A DNA stretch of 64,000 bases. Origin: Singulisphaera sp. GP187 (GTDB lineage Bacteria; Planctomycetota; Phycisphaerae; Phycisphaerales; SM1A02). Location: NCBI GenBank assembly GCA_945871915.1, contig CAMBXO010000011.1, positions 1-64,000 of the forward strand, in the 5' to 3' direction. The stretch's first letter is position 1, and each line of letters begins with the position of its first letter. The notes below the pieces were generated by a model, which saw only the letters and a program-made list of their open reading frames with translations, was not told where the DNA came from and did no database searches. Shown piece by piece: positions 1 through 10,000 of this stretch. The translations under genes and the position numbers were made by a program.

Positions 1-189
1 GGCATGCAGAGTCAGGTGCAAGGTGCCCAGCAAATTCGTCAGAGCATGGATGCTCTGGCTCAAAACGCCAGTCGTGCCCGCGAAGCCACGGCGGAGTTTG
101 CACAGGCCGCAACCACCCTGCAGGATTCCCTCACGCAACTCCGCGCCGCAGTTGGACTCTTTCGATTGCGGGATGCAAATGAAATATGA
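1..189 (+). CDS. C-terminal end of a methyl-accepting chemotaxis protein (partial)
   Basis: The reading frame is open at the left edge, so only the last 62 or so residues are visible. They are Ala/Gln/Ser-rich with heptad spacing and no hydrophobic core. That is typical of the descending arm of the cytoplasmic coiled-coil hairpin of methyl-accepting chemotaxis receptors, which relay ligand state to CheA/CheW. The segment beginning QQIRQSMDALAQNASRA resembles the methylation-helix end of such proteins. The signalling tip, HAMP and sensor regions lie outside the window, so the assignment rests on composition and pattern alone. Another coiled-coil protein cannot be excluded. Confidence 0.5.
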   Translation, partial: GMQSQVQGAQQIRQSMDALAQNASRAREATAEFAQAATTLQDSLTQLRAAVGLFRLRDANEI

Positions 190-221
190 TCGTTCGCTGC
201 AATGAATGCAGCGTGGCCAAT

Positions 222-752
222 CTAGGTCTGGAACAGGCCATACCCCTTCGCCTGCAGTTCCAGCACGCGCGTCCAGCCATCGTTATCTACTTTGACGCCG
301 GGTAGCAGATCGGCATTGCCGACACCAAGTTCACTCATGCGACTTCCGCAGGCCTCAATGCTTGCACCACCTTTTTGTAAGTCTGCGATCAAACTCTTCC
401 ACGGATTGCCCGCTTTGGTTCCCATCACGCGGTCATACGCGGAGTCATTCAGCATCAACGGCAAGGCTGGTCCGTCAAACACAAACACCATGCTGATCTC
501 CTGCGATCCAGCAGCTTTCGCCGCCAGCGTTGCATCGCGCCAGTCTGCAAGCCCGTAATAAATCACATCTGCAGTTGGGCGGCGGTTTGCGTACACGACC
601 GTTTTCCAATTTCCAACTTTGGCTTCAATATCAGCCTTCACGGCAGGCTTAGGCGTGACTGATGTCACCGGGACTGCAGCAAACGGACCGGTGGAAGTTG
701 CGCAGCCGCAGGCGAGCCATGCACACGAGGCGAGCAGGGTGAGATTTCGCAT
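222..752 (-). CDS. DsrE-family-like lipoprotein
   Basis: A 176-residue protein with an N-terminal signal ending in a lipobox-like LACGC at about residues 13-17, so it is probably anchored to a membrane by a lipidated Cys. The mature part has an alternating strand/helix pattern: VVYANRRPTADVIYYGLAD, then a hydrophobic strand SMVFVFDGPAL, then LIADLQKGGASIEACGSRM. The last element, a conserved Cys preceded by a helix and followed by a G-rich loop, resembles the DsrE/DsrF (YchN) fold of small sulfur-relay proteins. The start is the ATG directly before the signal. It is divergent from the channel gene to the right. The exact biochemical role is unknown; DsrE-like is a fold-level call. Confidence 0.6.
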   Translation of the reverse strand: MRNLTLLASCAWLACGCATSTGPFAAVPVTSVTPKPAVKADIEAKVGNWKTVVYANRRPTADVIYYGLADWRDATLAAKAAGSQEISMVFVFDGPALPLMLNDSAYDRVMGTKAGNPWKSLIADLQKGGASIEACGSRMSELGVGNADLLPGVKVDNDGWTRVLELQAKGYGLFQT

Positions 753-830
753 GTCGCGGATAGTACCGATTCATTCATTCGCCAAACGGACTGAGTGGCG
801 TTCCGGGGCAATTGGATAGAGAATCCGCCC

Positions 831-2378
831 ATGCAGCCGCTCGCAGACAACTCGATCATGATGGCCTTGCTGTGGGGAGGAGCTGTGTATGCCTTGGTGC
901 TTGGTGGCAAGCTCATGTCGTTCCGCAAAGGCGATCCATGCATGCTGGGTGTTGGTCTTCTGATTGGGGCAGCGTGTTGGATGCTGCTTCACCTTGGCGT
1001 CGAAGTGCATCTTCCCATTACCGTCACGCTGCCCGAGGGAACGAAGGTCATTGAAGTTCCCATCATCCGCACGCTCTCAGAGATGGGGTTTGTGGTTGCG
1101 GTTGCGGCCTTGGCCATGGTGTTGGTCTCGGCGGCGGCCATCACGATGTGGGGCAGTGACCTGATCCGTTTGAACAAGGCGGTGGTGCGAACGCTGGTGT
1201 TCTTTGGGGGCTTGACCCTGATCTGGCAGCTTCACTTTGCCGGTCAGTTCAGTATTCACAACTTACTGATCGGTGTCGGTGGTGCGAGCGTATTTGTCAT
1301 CGGACTTGGATTGCAGCGCACGCTTGGAAATCTGTTCAGCGGATTTGATTTGCAAGCAGACAAAGTGGTGAAGAAGGGAGATTGGGTGCAATTGGGTGTC
1401 GGTGGTCCCGAAGGCATTGTGACTGACACCAGCCTGCGCACCACCCGCGTGCTGACGAATGAAGGGCAAATGCTGATCATTGCCAACGGCGACCTTCTGG
1501 CACGCACGCTCTTTAATCTGGATCAACCAAATCGAACGATCCGCGTTCGACGAACGATCTCATTGAGTTATTCCGTTCCACCCATGAAGGCGAAGGATGC
1601 AATCCTCAGTGTGCTGCGACAGGATCAGGGGGTCCTCAAAACACCGCTGGCACCATCTCCTGAAGTCCTTGTGCTGGCGTATGGTGACTCAGCGATCAAC
1701 TACGACATACGGTTTTGGGTTCCCGATCGTCGAGCCATGGACGAGATCGTCGACCGCGTCATGGCACGCATCTGGTACGCACTGCGCGAACAAGGAATCG
1801 AAATTCCATTTCCCATTCGAACGCTTCGCATGGTGGACATGCACAAGGAGGCTCAAGAGTCTGCCGCCACCGTTCGGATCGACGAGCACTTGGAGCGGTC
1901 TGTGGTGCAATGTCCTATGTTTGCTGAGCAGTTCCTTTCGTCTGGTGAGCGGCGTGAACTGGTTCGTGACAGTTCAGAACAACGCCTGCATCCCGGTGAG
2001 TTTGCCGTTCGTCGTGGTGAGATGAGTGATCACATGTATCTCATCCTTGAAGGCGGCGTGGAAGTGAAACCAGAGGGTCGTCCGGTGGTGGAGCTTGCGG
2101 CGCCAGCATGGTTCGGTGAGATTGCATTGTTGCGCGGCGAGCCTCGGAGCGCGGATGTGGTTGGCGGTGCGCACGGAGCACGGTTGCTTCGCATGAGTCG
2201 CTTGAGTGTGTTGCCTGCCTTGCAGCGCAATCCAAAACTTGCTGGTGAATTGGCTCGAGTGTCGAACGAGCGGCGCGAAGCTGCAGGTATTCAGGATGCA
2301 GCCGAGGCGCGTACCACGGTGTTTGTGCGCCTCAGTCGTGTGGTGAAAGAGTTTCTTGGGGAAATGAGACCATGGTGA
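831..2378 (+). CDS. MscS-type mechanosensitive channel with C-terminal cyclic-nucleotide-binding domain
   Basis: A 515-residue inner-membrane protein. Three or four hydrophobic segments come first (about residues 8-27, 38-60, 84-108, 120-140). The Gly/Ala-rich pore helix of the MscS family follows at about 147-175 (GVGGASVFVIGLGLQ, then NLFSGF), and then the beta domain (KKGDWVQLG, VLTNEGQMLIIANG). From about residue 360 to 470 there is a cNMP-binding fold with the phosphate-binding cassette FGEIALLRGEPRSADV. This arrangement is known in bacterial cyclic-nucleotide-gated MscS relatives, so gating by cAMP/cGMP rather than, or as well as, tension is plausible. A GTG 36 bases upstream could extend it by 12 residues. 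I chose the ATG because the extension looks non-coding. Confidence 0.9.
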   Translation: MQPLADNSIMMALLWGGAVYALVLGGKLMSFRKGDPCMLGVGLLIGAACWMLLHLGVEVHLPITVTLPEGTKVIEVPIIRTLSEMGFVVAVAALAMVLVSAAAITMWGSDLIRLNKAVVRTLVFFGGLTLIWQLHFAGQFSIHNLLIGVGGASVFVIGLGLQRTLGNLFSGFDLQADKVVKKGDWVQLGVGGPEGIVTDTSLRTTRVLTNEGQMLIIANGDLLARTLFNLDQPNRTIRVRRTISLSYSVPPMKAKDAILSVLRQDQGVLKTPLAPSPEVLVLAYGDSAINYDIRFWVPDRRAMDEIVDRVMARIWYALREQGIEIPFPIRTLRMVDMHKEAQESAATVRIDEHLERSVVQCPMFAEQFLSSGERRELVRDSSEQRLHPGEFAVRRGEMSDHMYLILEGGVEVKPEGRPVVELAAPAWFGEIALLRGEPRSADVVGGAHGARLLRMSRLSVLPALQRNPKLAGELARVSNERREAAGIQDAAEARTTVFVRLSRVVKEFLGEMRPW

Positions 2379-2418
2379 GTGCAGGGAGCATGTTCGTTTG
2401 GTGGTGCGGAGCGACCGA

Positions 2419-3315
2419 ATGAAGGTGATGGCAACTTGGAATCACGGAGTGGCCGCGAACGAGCGAGCATTGCAAGTGATCAAGCAGGGTGGATCGGCCA
2501 TGGACGCCGTGGTCGAGGGTTGTATGGTGACCGAGCTTGACGAGCGGCAACGGAGTGTGGGTCTAAGCGGCTGGCCAGATAGCGATGGTCGTGTGTCGCT
2601 GGATGCAGCCGTGATGTCAGATGACTCGCGCGCTGGGTCGGTGGCTTGCGTGCGCGGTGTGGCCAATCCGGTGCAACTGGCACGACGAGTCATGGATCAC
2701 ACGCCGCATGTCATGTTGGTTGGCGAGGGGGCGGAGCGATTTGCACAACAACAGGGGATGCTTGTTCGAGATCGAGCACTCGATCACGAGCAGCGAGCCA
2801 GATTGGATGCATGGTTGCAGCAGGCAATCCGTACTCCGCTCGTCAATGTGGAAAACCATGACACAATCTCGATGATCGCTCTGGATGCAAGTGGTCGAAT
2901 GGCCGTGGCCAGTACCACGAGCGGCCTTGCGTTCAAGATACCGGGGCGAGTGGGGGATTCTCCGATTATTGGTGCGGGCCTATTTGTGGAGCGAGGTGTC
3001 GGCGCCGCAGTCTGCACAGGCTTGGGTGAAGTGGTTCAACGCACCATGGGGGCGTACGCCATGGTTGAATCGATGCGTCAGGGATTGTCACCGCAGGCAG
3101 CGTGTGAAGCGTTCATTCGGCGGCTGCATGTGCAGATTCCTGAGTCGGCAGAGTGCCAAGTAGGTGTCCTGGCGATGGATTACGGTGGCCGAGCGGGTGC
3201 ACTGTCTGTGCAATCTGGGTTTACCTATGCGGTGGGAACTGCCGAAGACAACACGCTGCACGAGAGCGCGTTCACACAAGACATCAAGCAGGATTCTCCG
3301 CGGAATCGCTCCTGA
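2419..3315 (+). CDS. Ntn-hydrolase asparaginase / N4-(beta-N-acetylglucosaminyl)-L-asparaginase family
   Basis: The 298-residue product belongs to the isoaspartyl peptidase/aspartylglucosaminidase family, which self-cleaves before a Thr that becomes the nucleophile. The cleavage site is visible as NHDTISMIALD, with Thr149 as the predicted new N-terminus. Other family blocks are the Gly-rich start of the alpha chain (KQGGSAMDAVVEGC), the substrate loop RVGDSPIIGAGLF and the oxyanion loop AAVCTGLGE. The start at ATG 2419 is preceded by GGAG with 7-nt spacing; in-frame TTG/GTG codons just upstream have no such site. The substrate (glycoasparagine, beta-aspartyl peptide or Asn) cannot be read from sequence. 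The 3' end overlaps the convergent cutC gene by 32 bases. Confidence 0.85.
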   Translation: MKVMATWNHGVAANERALQVIKQGGSAMDAVVEGCMVTELDERQRSVGLSGWPDSDGRVSLDAAVMSDDSRAGSVACVRGVANPVQLARRVMDHTPHVMLVGEGAERFAQQQGMLVRDRALDHEQRARLDAWLQQAIRTPLVNVENHDTISMIALDASGRMAVASTTSGLAFKIPGRVGDSPIIGAGLFVERGVGAAVCTGLGEVVQRTMGAYAMVESMRQGLSPQAACEAFIRRLHVQIPESAECQVGVLAMDYGGRAGALSVQSGFTYAVGTAEDNTLHESAFTQDIKQDSPRNRS

Positions 3316-4039
3316 GCACGGCACGAAGCGATGCCACTTCGTTGCGGTCGAACACGCCATTCGTTCGACATGACGCGTGAAGATGCGGCGAAACCTGTAA
3401 CCACTGACGCGCATTGCTGGATCGAACCCCGCCACCCGGAATAATCTGAACTGGATTCACACCGAGTCGCGACGCGTGGTGATTGGCAGTTGCAACATCC
3501 TGTTGCAGCGTAGAAATCCTTTGAGAGAGTGTGGCCACGGCTGCATTCCATCCGTAGACGCCTGCCGTCACAACACGCGTCATTTTTAGAGTGGTCAGAT
3601 CCTGCATTCCCCGCGAGCGATCCGTGAGAAGGTCGAAGGTGCGCAAAAACGCAACGATCATTCCATGCTGCAGCGCGGCATCTCGTAGCCGAGTGCACGC
3701 GTCCATGTCAATCATTCCATCTCCATCCAGTAATCCAATGGCCACCGAATCGGCGCCGGCTTTGGCGTATCCGTCAATTTCATTCAGTGACGTTTCCACA
3801 ATGTGCGGCGTCGCACGGAACGCCTCAGCCACCAGTTCATGCAGTGCGCCATCCACTCGCGGGCGAATCATGGCCACGATGCTGCACCGAGTGGCCGCAC
3901 GCGTGGCACGGACCACGTCACGCGTGGGCGACCAGCCTTCGCTTGCAAGGTCGTCGCACAATTCCAAGCGATCGGCACAGGGAGCGGCCAGCACCGCCGC
4001 TTCGATGGAGTCCACAGGCACTTCAAGGGTCGCCGACAT
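3284..4039 (-). CDS. cutC: CutC family protein (copper homeostasis / PF03932)
   Basis: A TIM-barrel protein of 251 residues matching the CutC family. Visible blocks are EVPVDSIEAAVLAAPCADRLELCDDLASEG at the N-terminus (the xxRIELCxxLxxGG pattern), AMIRPR, the ADSVAIGLLDGDGMIDM strand-loop and the C-terminal PGGGVRSSNARQWL. CutC was named for copper tolerance in E. coli, but that role is disputed, so the cellular function is uncertain. The frame stays open 52 codons further upstream. I chose the ATG at 4039 because the family begins there and the extension would run into the divergent ade gene. The 3' end overlaps the asparaginase gene by 32 bases, convergently. Confidence 0.85.
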   Translation of the reverse strand: MSATLEVPVDSIEAAVLAAPCADRLELCDDLASEGWSPTRDVVRATRAATRCSIVAMIRPRVDGALHELVAEAFRATPHIVETSLNEIDGYAKAGADSVAIGLLDGDGMIDMDACTRLRDAALQHGMIVAFLRTFDLLTDRSRGMQDLTTLKMTRVVTAGVYGWNAAVATLSQRISTLQQDVATANHHASRLGVNPVQIIPGGGVRSSNARQWLQVSPHLHASCRTNGVFDRNEVASLRAVLRSDSAENPA

Positions 4040-4092
4040 TCTGCAAGAGCCTATCGAACCACCACCTGAATCTCTGCGGCTACATTGCAGCG

Positions 4093-5751
4093 ATGCCGTC
4101 GTTGGTCTTGCGTCACCGTGTTGTGGATTTGCATTCGCGAACCATTGTTCCATGTGAAATCCGCATGCAAGATGGACGAATTGAATCCATTTCACCGTGG
4201 AATGGGCCAGTCGATCCTGGAGTTCTTATTCCCGGATTTGTTGATGCACATGTGCACGTGGAAAGCACCATGATGCCGCCCAGTGAATTTGCGAGAGCGG
4301 TGGTGGGGCACGGCACTGTTGGCGCGGTGAGCGATCCGCATGAGATTGCCAATGTGCTGGGTGAGCCTGGCATTGAATTCATGTTGCGGGACGCAGCAAG
4401 GCGCAACTTTCACTTTCACTTTGGTTGTCCATCGTGCGTGCCGGCGACACCGTTTGAAACGGCTGGCGCCACGCTGGACTCTGTTGCGGTCGCACGGCTT
4501 CTGAAGGATCCGAGAATGGGATACCTCAGTGAGATGATGAATTGGCCGGGCGTGCTGCAAGGGGATGCCGAAGTGTTGGCAAAAATCTCCGCTGCGAAAG
4601 CTGTGGGCAAGCCGGTGGACGGTCATGCGCCCCGTTTGATGGGTGAACAAGCACGGCGCTATGTCGCGGCGGGCATCACCACCGATCATGAGTGTGTGTC
4701 GCTTGGTGAGGCACGACACAAGGCGCAGTGCGGCATGTCCATTCTGATTCGGGAGGGTTCCGCCGCGAGAAATTTTGAAGCCCTGTGGCCGCTTCTCAAG
4801 GAACGACCCGAACAGTGCATGTTCTGTACAGATGACGCGCACCCGGATGTTCTGCGTGTGGGACATATCAATACGCTGGTCGCTCGCGCGGTGAGCAAGG
4901 GCATTGATGTCATGGACGCGCTGCGTGCGGCATGCATGAATCCAGTGCTGCATTACGGACTTGCATGCGGACTCCTCAGAGTGGGGGATTCCGCCGATGC
5001 CGCGCTGGTTGAGGACTTAGAGTCCTTCAAGGTGATTCGGACATGGATTCACGGGGAAGTGGTTGCGAACAACGGCCACGCGGTGTGGTCGCACATGCCA
5101 GTTGAGGTGGTGAATCAATTTCGGTCTGACTCGTTTCAGGCACGGGATTTCATTGTTCGTGCCCCGGCGAGTGCAGCGAGTGTGGTGGTTCGTGTAATCG
5201 ATCCAGTGGATGGTGAACTGGTGACTGGCGAACGATTCGAGAGTGTGCCGGTGCGTGAGAGCGCGGCTGAACCAGTGACCGGCAATCACGCAGATGTGGC
5301 ATTTCTCACGGTGGTCAATCGGTACAACACGGCGCCTCCTGCTGTAGCGTTCATTCGTGGTTTCGGACTTCAACAGGGGGCCATCGCCGCAAGTGTGGCT
5401 CACGATTGCCACAACGTTGTGGCTGTAGCCGGCAACCGAAAAAATCTGGCGACGGCGGTGAATGCCATCTTCGCATCGCGTGGAGGTCTGGCGGTGTGTG
5501 ATGGCACTCAAACTCATGTGCTTCCGCTTCCGATTGCTGGATTGATGAGCGACCAGCCGTTTCAGCACATTGCACAGGAATATGAACGCCTCACATCATT
5601 GGCTCACCGGCTCGGCTCGCCGCTTCGTGCCCCATTCATGACACTGAACTTTATGGCGCTCCTGGTCATCCCTTCGCTCAAATTGAGTGATCGAGGCCTG
5701 TTTGACGGGCAGCACTTTCGCTTTGTTCAAGTCGTCGAATCCGCCTCGTAA
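4093..5751 (+). CDS. ade: Adenine deaminase
   Basis: A 552-residue amidohydrolase that converts adenine to hypoxanthine plus ammonia in purine salvage. The metal-binding HxH sits in GFVDAHVHVEST. Further family blocks are SDPHEIANVLGEPGI, HFGCPSCVPATPFETAG, MMNWPGVLQGD, DGHAPRL and FCTDDAHPD. The adenine-deaminase C-terminal domain ends with the characteristic MTLNFMALLVIPSLKLSDRG. The open frame extends 102 codons upstream, but the family starts at this ATG and the upstream part is the complement of cutC. The two genes are divergent with 53 bases between starts, so a shared promoter region is likely. Confidence 0.93.
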   Translation: MPSLVLRHRVVDLHSRTIVPCEIRMQDGRIESISPWNGPVDPGVLIPGFVDAHVHVESTMMPPSEFARAVVGHGTVGAVSDPHEIANVLGEPGIEFMLRDAARRNFHFHFGCPSCVPATPFETAGATLDSVAVARLLKDPRMGYLSEMMNWPGVLQGDAEVLAKISAAKAVGKPVDGHAPRLMGEQARRYVAAGITTDHECVSLGEARHKAQCGMSILIREGSAARNFEALWPLLKERPEQCMFCTDDAHPDVLRVGHINTLVARAVSKGIDVMDALRAACMNPVLHYGLACGLLRVGDSADAALVEDLESFKVIRTWIHGEVVANNGHAVWSHMPVEVVNQFRSDSFQARDFIVRAPASAASVVVRVIDPVDGELVTGERFESVPVRESAAEPVTGNHADVAFLTVVNRYNTAPPAVAFIRGFGLQQGAIAASVAHDCHNVVAVAGNRKNLATAVNAIFASRGGLAVCDGTQTHVLPLPIAGLMSDQPFQHIAQEYERLTSLAHRLGSPLRAPFMTLNFMALLVIPSLKLSDRGLFDGQHFRFVQVVESAS

Positions 5752-5825
5752 AAATGTTGGACGAATGCCAGCGGTTCGCAACGGATTGAGGCGTTATACT
5801 TCGCCTCCCCCAAAGGGGATGTGTG

Positions 5826-5897
5826 TGCGGGTGTAGCTCAGTGGTAGAGCGTCACGTTGCCAACGTGAATGTCGAGGGTTCAAGTCCCTTCACCCGC
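5826..5897 (+). tRNA. tRNA-Gly (GCC)
   Basis: A 72-nt cloverleaf. The acceptor arms are GCGGGTG and CACCCGC. The D arm is GCTC/GAGC. The anticodon stem TCACG/CGTGA encloses the loop TTGCCAA, which gives anticodon GCC. The T arm contains GGTTCAAGTCC. The discriminator base is T, and no CCA is encoded. Confidence 0.95.
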
Positions 5898-5915
5898 TTT
5901 GTTTGTTGACAGGTG

Positions 5916-7004
5916 TCAATCGGCCAATCGCTCTGCAAGCATTCGGTGAAATTGATGCGGACCCTGCTCACGCGTCGGTGAGAATCGCCCTCGCGAATAA
6001 AACCGGGAATGAATGCCCCGCTGCACCAACTCGACCACTTGCTCGTCCTCTCGCTCCACGCGATCAAGGTCTGCACCGGCGCTCTGCGCAAGTTTGGATT
6101 CATCCCATACATATCGAATGAACGAGACCTTGGTGGTGTCGATGCTGAGCGGTCGCACCACATTGATGGACACTCCCCACGGATAAAAATTCAACATCAA
6201 GTTTGGAAAGCCCCAGTAGTAATACGCCGAAATGCGCAGGCCATGATCGGGTGATGATGTAGGAGGATCGAACGACGTGGTCGCCCCCTTTGCCTCGGCA
6301 ATCTGCAGATTGCCCCAGTCGAACACCTCGGTTCGATAGGTTTCGTAGTCAATGGCATCGTTGAGGGCCCCGTGAATAAAGGGAATGTGAAACCCCTCAA
6401 GGTAATTGTCCACATACAGAGACCAATGGCATCGAACCATGTATTCGCGTGATTGCGACGCATCATGTCGCGCGTCGTTCAGCGGAAGCCATGCAAGCCG
6501 TTTCATGAGTGGACCCATCATGGTCTCAAATGTGGCGGCGGGTTTGGCGGATGCAAAGAGCAGGGGACCCCACTGAGCCAATGGAACCTTGGCCAGATGA
6601 TCCGTTTCGGACGGAAAGCCAACAGCCTGTTCGAATTCCGGCATGCTTTGAAAGCGGCCATCCAATCCGAAACGCCGACCGTGATAGCGGCAGCGAAGGA
6701 ATCGCTCATTGCACGGGCCTTCGCACAATTTCATGCCCCGATGGGTGCAGACATTACTCAAGCAATGCAGCGTGTCATTGGCATCGCGTGTGAGAACAAT
6801 TGGTTCGTCAAGCAATCCCGGAAGCAATTCGATCGGCACAACTTGCCCCGGCGCTTTCACATGCGACTCATCGCCAATAAATTGCCAACTGCTGGCAAAA
6901 TACTTTTCTTTGCCTCGCTCAAACGCTTCCGCATCGCTGTAATAGCGACCAGGAAGCGTGCTTGCACGCGAAATGTCCGGATCAATCGTGTAGCGAGCAG
7001 CCAT
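5916..7004 (-). CDS. Rieske [2Fe-2S] aromatic-ring-hydroxylating / choline-monooxygenase-like oxygenase subunit
   Basis: A 362-residue oxygenase alpha subunit. The Rieske cluster ligands form CTHRG and, 17 residues on, CRYHG. The mononuclear iron site is in DNYLEGFHIPFIH (two His). Proteins with this layout take electrons from a reductase and hydroxylate or demethylate a substrate; the closest feel is to choline or quaternary-amine monooxygenases. No reductase gene lies nearby, so partner and substrate are unknown. An in-frame GTG at 7025 would add seven residues; ATG 7004 is preferred. It is the last gene of a leftward run after the tricorn-like protease. Confidence 0.8.
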   Translation of the reverse strand: MAARYTIDPDISRASTLPGRYYSDAEAFERGKEKYFASSWQFIGDESHVKAPGQVVPIELLPGLLDEPIVLTRDANDTLHCLSNVCTHRGMKLCEGPCNERFLRCRYHGRRFGLDGRFQSMPEFEQAVGFPSETDHLAKVPLAQWGPLLFASAKPAATFETMMGPLMKRLAWLPLNDARHDASQSREYMVRCHWSLYVDNYLEGFHIPFIHGALNDAIDYETYRTEVFDWGNLQIAEAKGATTSFDPPTSSPDHGLRISAYYYWGFPNLMLNFYPWGVSINVVRPLSIDTTKVSFIRYVWDESKLAQSAGADLDRVEREDEQVVELVQRGIHSRFYSRGRFSPTREQGPHQFHRMLAERLAD

Positions 7005-7069
7005 CGTCGGGTGCCACTTTATCACCGATTGAAAATCAAACGCTCACTCACGAGCCGATCGATGACCGA

Positions 7070-10000
7070 CTAACGATCCTTCTCGGGCACGCCCATTCCA
7101 CTGCGATCTGGTGCCGGTGGTCGCGTCGGCTTCTGGAAAGGCTTTTCCGCCACTTGTTTGAGCAGAACTTCAACTGCCTTTTCAATTTGCGGATCGCGAC
7201 CGCCCGCGGCAAGGCCGCCTTTCATCGTTCCCGGATCATCGATGACTTCAATATCAGGATCAACGCCGTGGCCCTCAACGCCCCATGTTCCATCGAGTTT
7301 GTAAAAACCAAATGTGGGAACGCTAATGTTGCCGCCGTCTACAAATCCGGGATTGCCGCTAATGCCCACAAGCCCGCCCCATGTTCGCGTACCGATCAGC
7401 GGCCCAAGGTCTTGATGACGAAAGAGCCACGGGAACATGTCGCCGCCCGAACCGGCGAGCCCGTTGATCAGCATGGCCTTGGGGCCATTGTGCGTATCTG
7501 GTGGCCACACTTGCTCGCCCGCGTCGCGTCGAGCCCATCCATTGGTGGCTGGGCGATTCATCATTTCAATGAATCGATTGGGAATCTGTCCGCCGCCATT
7601 CCATCGATCATCAATCAGCAGAGCTGGCTTGGATCGCTGCCCCTGAAACTGCCGCACAAGATCATTCTGTCCATCGGTACCAGTATTGGGCACATAGATG
7701 TAGCCAACCTGACCGTCACTCAATGTGTCCACGAGCTGGCGATTGCGTTCAATCCATGCTCGGTAGCGAAGCGGTTGTTCACTTGAGAGCGTTCGCACAA
7801 CGACATCTCGTTCCGTGCCGTCCCGAAGCGGTTTTTCACTGACCGTGATCGTGACCACTTTGCCTGCGAGTCCCTCAAACGCAGCCCACGGATCCTTGCT
7901 GGTGTCCATGGCACGACCATTCACCGCCAGCACATGTTCGCCCTGTTTCACACCCACTTCACGCAATGGATTGCGAGCATCCAGGTCCCACGGTGCGCCT
8001 TCAATGATCTCCGAAATGCGATACGCCTTGATTCCGTTTTCGCCAGAGGCAAGATCCCACTCAACTCCAAGCATGCCCGCGCTTCCGGTGGCGGGGCCCT
8101 CGACATCGCCCTGCCCCTGCAAATATGCGTGGCCAACATTCAGTTCGCTGATCATCTCTGAAATAATCCAGTTCACATCTTCGCGACTGTTGGCGCTCTC
8201 CAGCAATTTCAGTGCGTGATCCCGCTGCGCGTTCCAATCCACCTGATGCATATTGGGGTCATAGAACCAATCTCGCATGATGCGGTGAGCATCAAGAAGA
8301 ATCTGCCGCCACTCGGCGCGTGGATCAAGAGGGGCCTCCATGGGAGTGGTGACCACAGACTTGCTCTTGCCATCGGCTGACGCATCGATCACGCTTGCGG
8401 ACCCGCCGCGGCCAACAAGAATCTTCTTTCCATCGGCACTCACTTCAAAACGGCCGCCTTCCGCCACATTTTTCTCTTTCTTTTCCTTGTCTGTCAGATC
8501 GAGAAGTTTCACGCCATCGCCGTTGCGGGCATACAGCAAATGACCCTTGTCATTGAAACCAATCGATGCATACGAGCCACCCTTCGGGGGAAGTTGAATG
8601 GAACGCGCTTCAAAGCCATCCATGTCAATGGAAATTGGATCAGGCTCTTTCTTGGTCTCCTCTTTCTTGGAGTCGTCCTTCGCCTCACCACTCTTGGCCT
8701 CATCACTTGGTTTGTCCGCTGGCGCCGCACCATCTCCGCCGGGCTGGTCACCATCTTTCGGAGGCGCGTCGTCTTTCTTAGGTTCGTCGTCCTTCTTAGG
8801 TTCGTCATCCTTCTTTGGTTCTTCCTTGGGTGGTGTGCCTGGCGGTGGCGTCTGCACAAATCCATTCGCATCATCCGTCTGTGCTGGCCGGCGTCGACGG
8901 CGCGGGCGATCACCCTCTGCAGGCTTGTCAGCATCACCACCCTCTGACTTGCCGGCCTTGTCACCATCGTCGTTTTTCTCGTCCTTGGAATCGTCCTTCT
9001 TGTCATCTTTGGCGCCGGGCTTTTCCTCATCGCTCTCGGCTGGCCATGGAATCTTGACATCCTTGCGAAGCGGAACCAAGTACAGCTGGTCGGTGTCGTT
9101 GTAAATCCATGTGCTGTCAAGATTGCTGTAGGTGGGTTCGAATCGCCGCTCGCTTGCAAAGACCAAATACTCACCCTTTCGATCAAAGGTGGGAATGGTG
9201 TCGCTGAACATGCCTGCAGTCACTTGCGTGGCTTTGCCAGTTGCAACTTCAAAAATCCAAATCGCAGGGGTCTCTCGGTTTTCCTCACCGCGGGCATAGG
9301 TCAACCACGCACTGTCATGGCTAAAGCTGGGGCGTAATGTTCGGGCACGCGGATCACGGTCAACGCGCATGCGAGCGCCATCTTCAATCGTGACCAGCCA
9401 AAGCGTTCCCGTTTTGTCGCTGTAGGCGATGCGCTTGGAGTCCGGGCTCCATGTGATGTCATTCTTAAATGGGCCGCCGTCGCTGGTGAGCTGCTTTCGC
9501 TCGCCCTTTCCATCCGCCGGCATAACGAACAACTCGTACTCGCCTGTGCTGTCATCGAAATACGCGATGGACTTTCCATCGGGACTCCATGTTGGATCCC
9601 GTTCAAACACGCCACTGGTGCTGGTGAGTGGGCGCGGCGTTCCATTCTCCGCCGGAGCCGTCCAAAGATCGCCGCGAGCACTGACCGCGACACGCTTGCC
9701 AGATGGGCCAATGGACCACGAACCGATGTTGCGAGATTGATCCACATTGCGGGTTGCAATGCGAGGGCGATCGCCTGGAACCTGAACAGCTACTTCACGG
9801 CTGACACCGCTTCCAAGATCAAGCACCATCAGTTGGTCGCCCTTCTGGAACACGATTTCGCCTGCGGAGTCATCATCTGGGCCAACGCTCGGCCAGCGAA
9901 CATCTTCATCTTGAAAGTCGGTCATGCGTGTGCGGACGCCGGTGGCTGGATTGGCCTTGAAAATATTCAGTCGATGCGAATCTCCATCGTCGCTTAGGAA

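Noticed and set aside
8540-9186. Several long frames (both strands) inside the tricorn-like protease region, Ser-rich or Arg/Met-rich
   Set aside because: They are antisense or shifted readings of the Lys/Asp/Pro-rich linker, have no family resemblance and no plausible start context.
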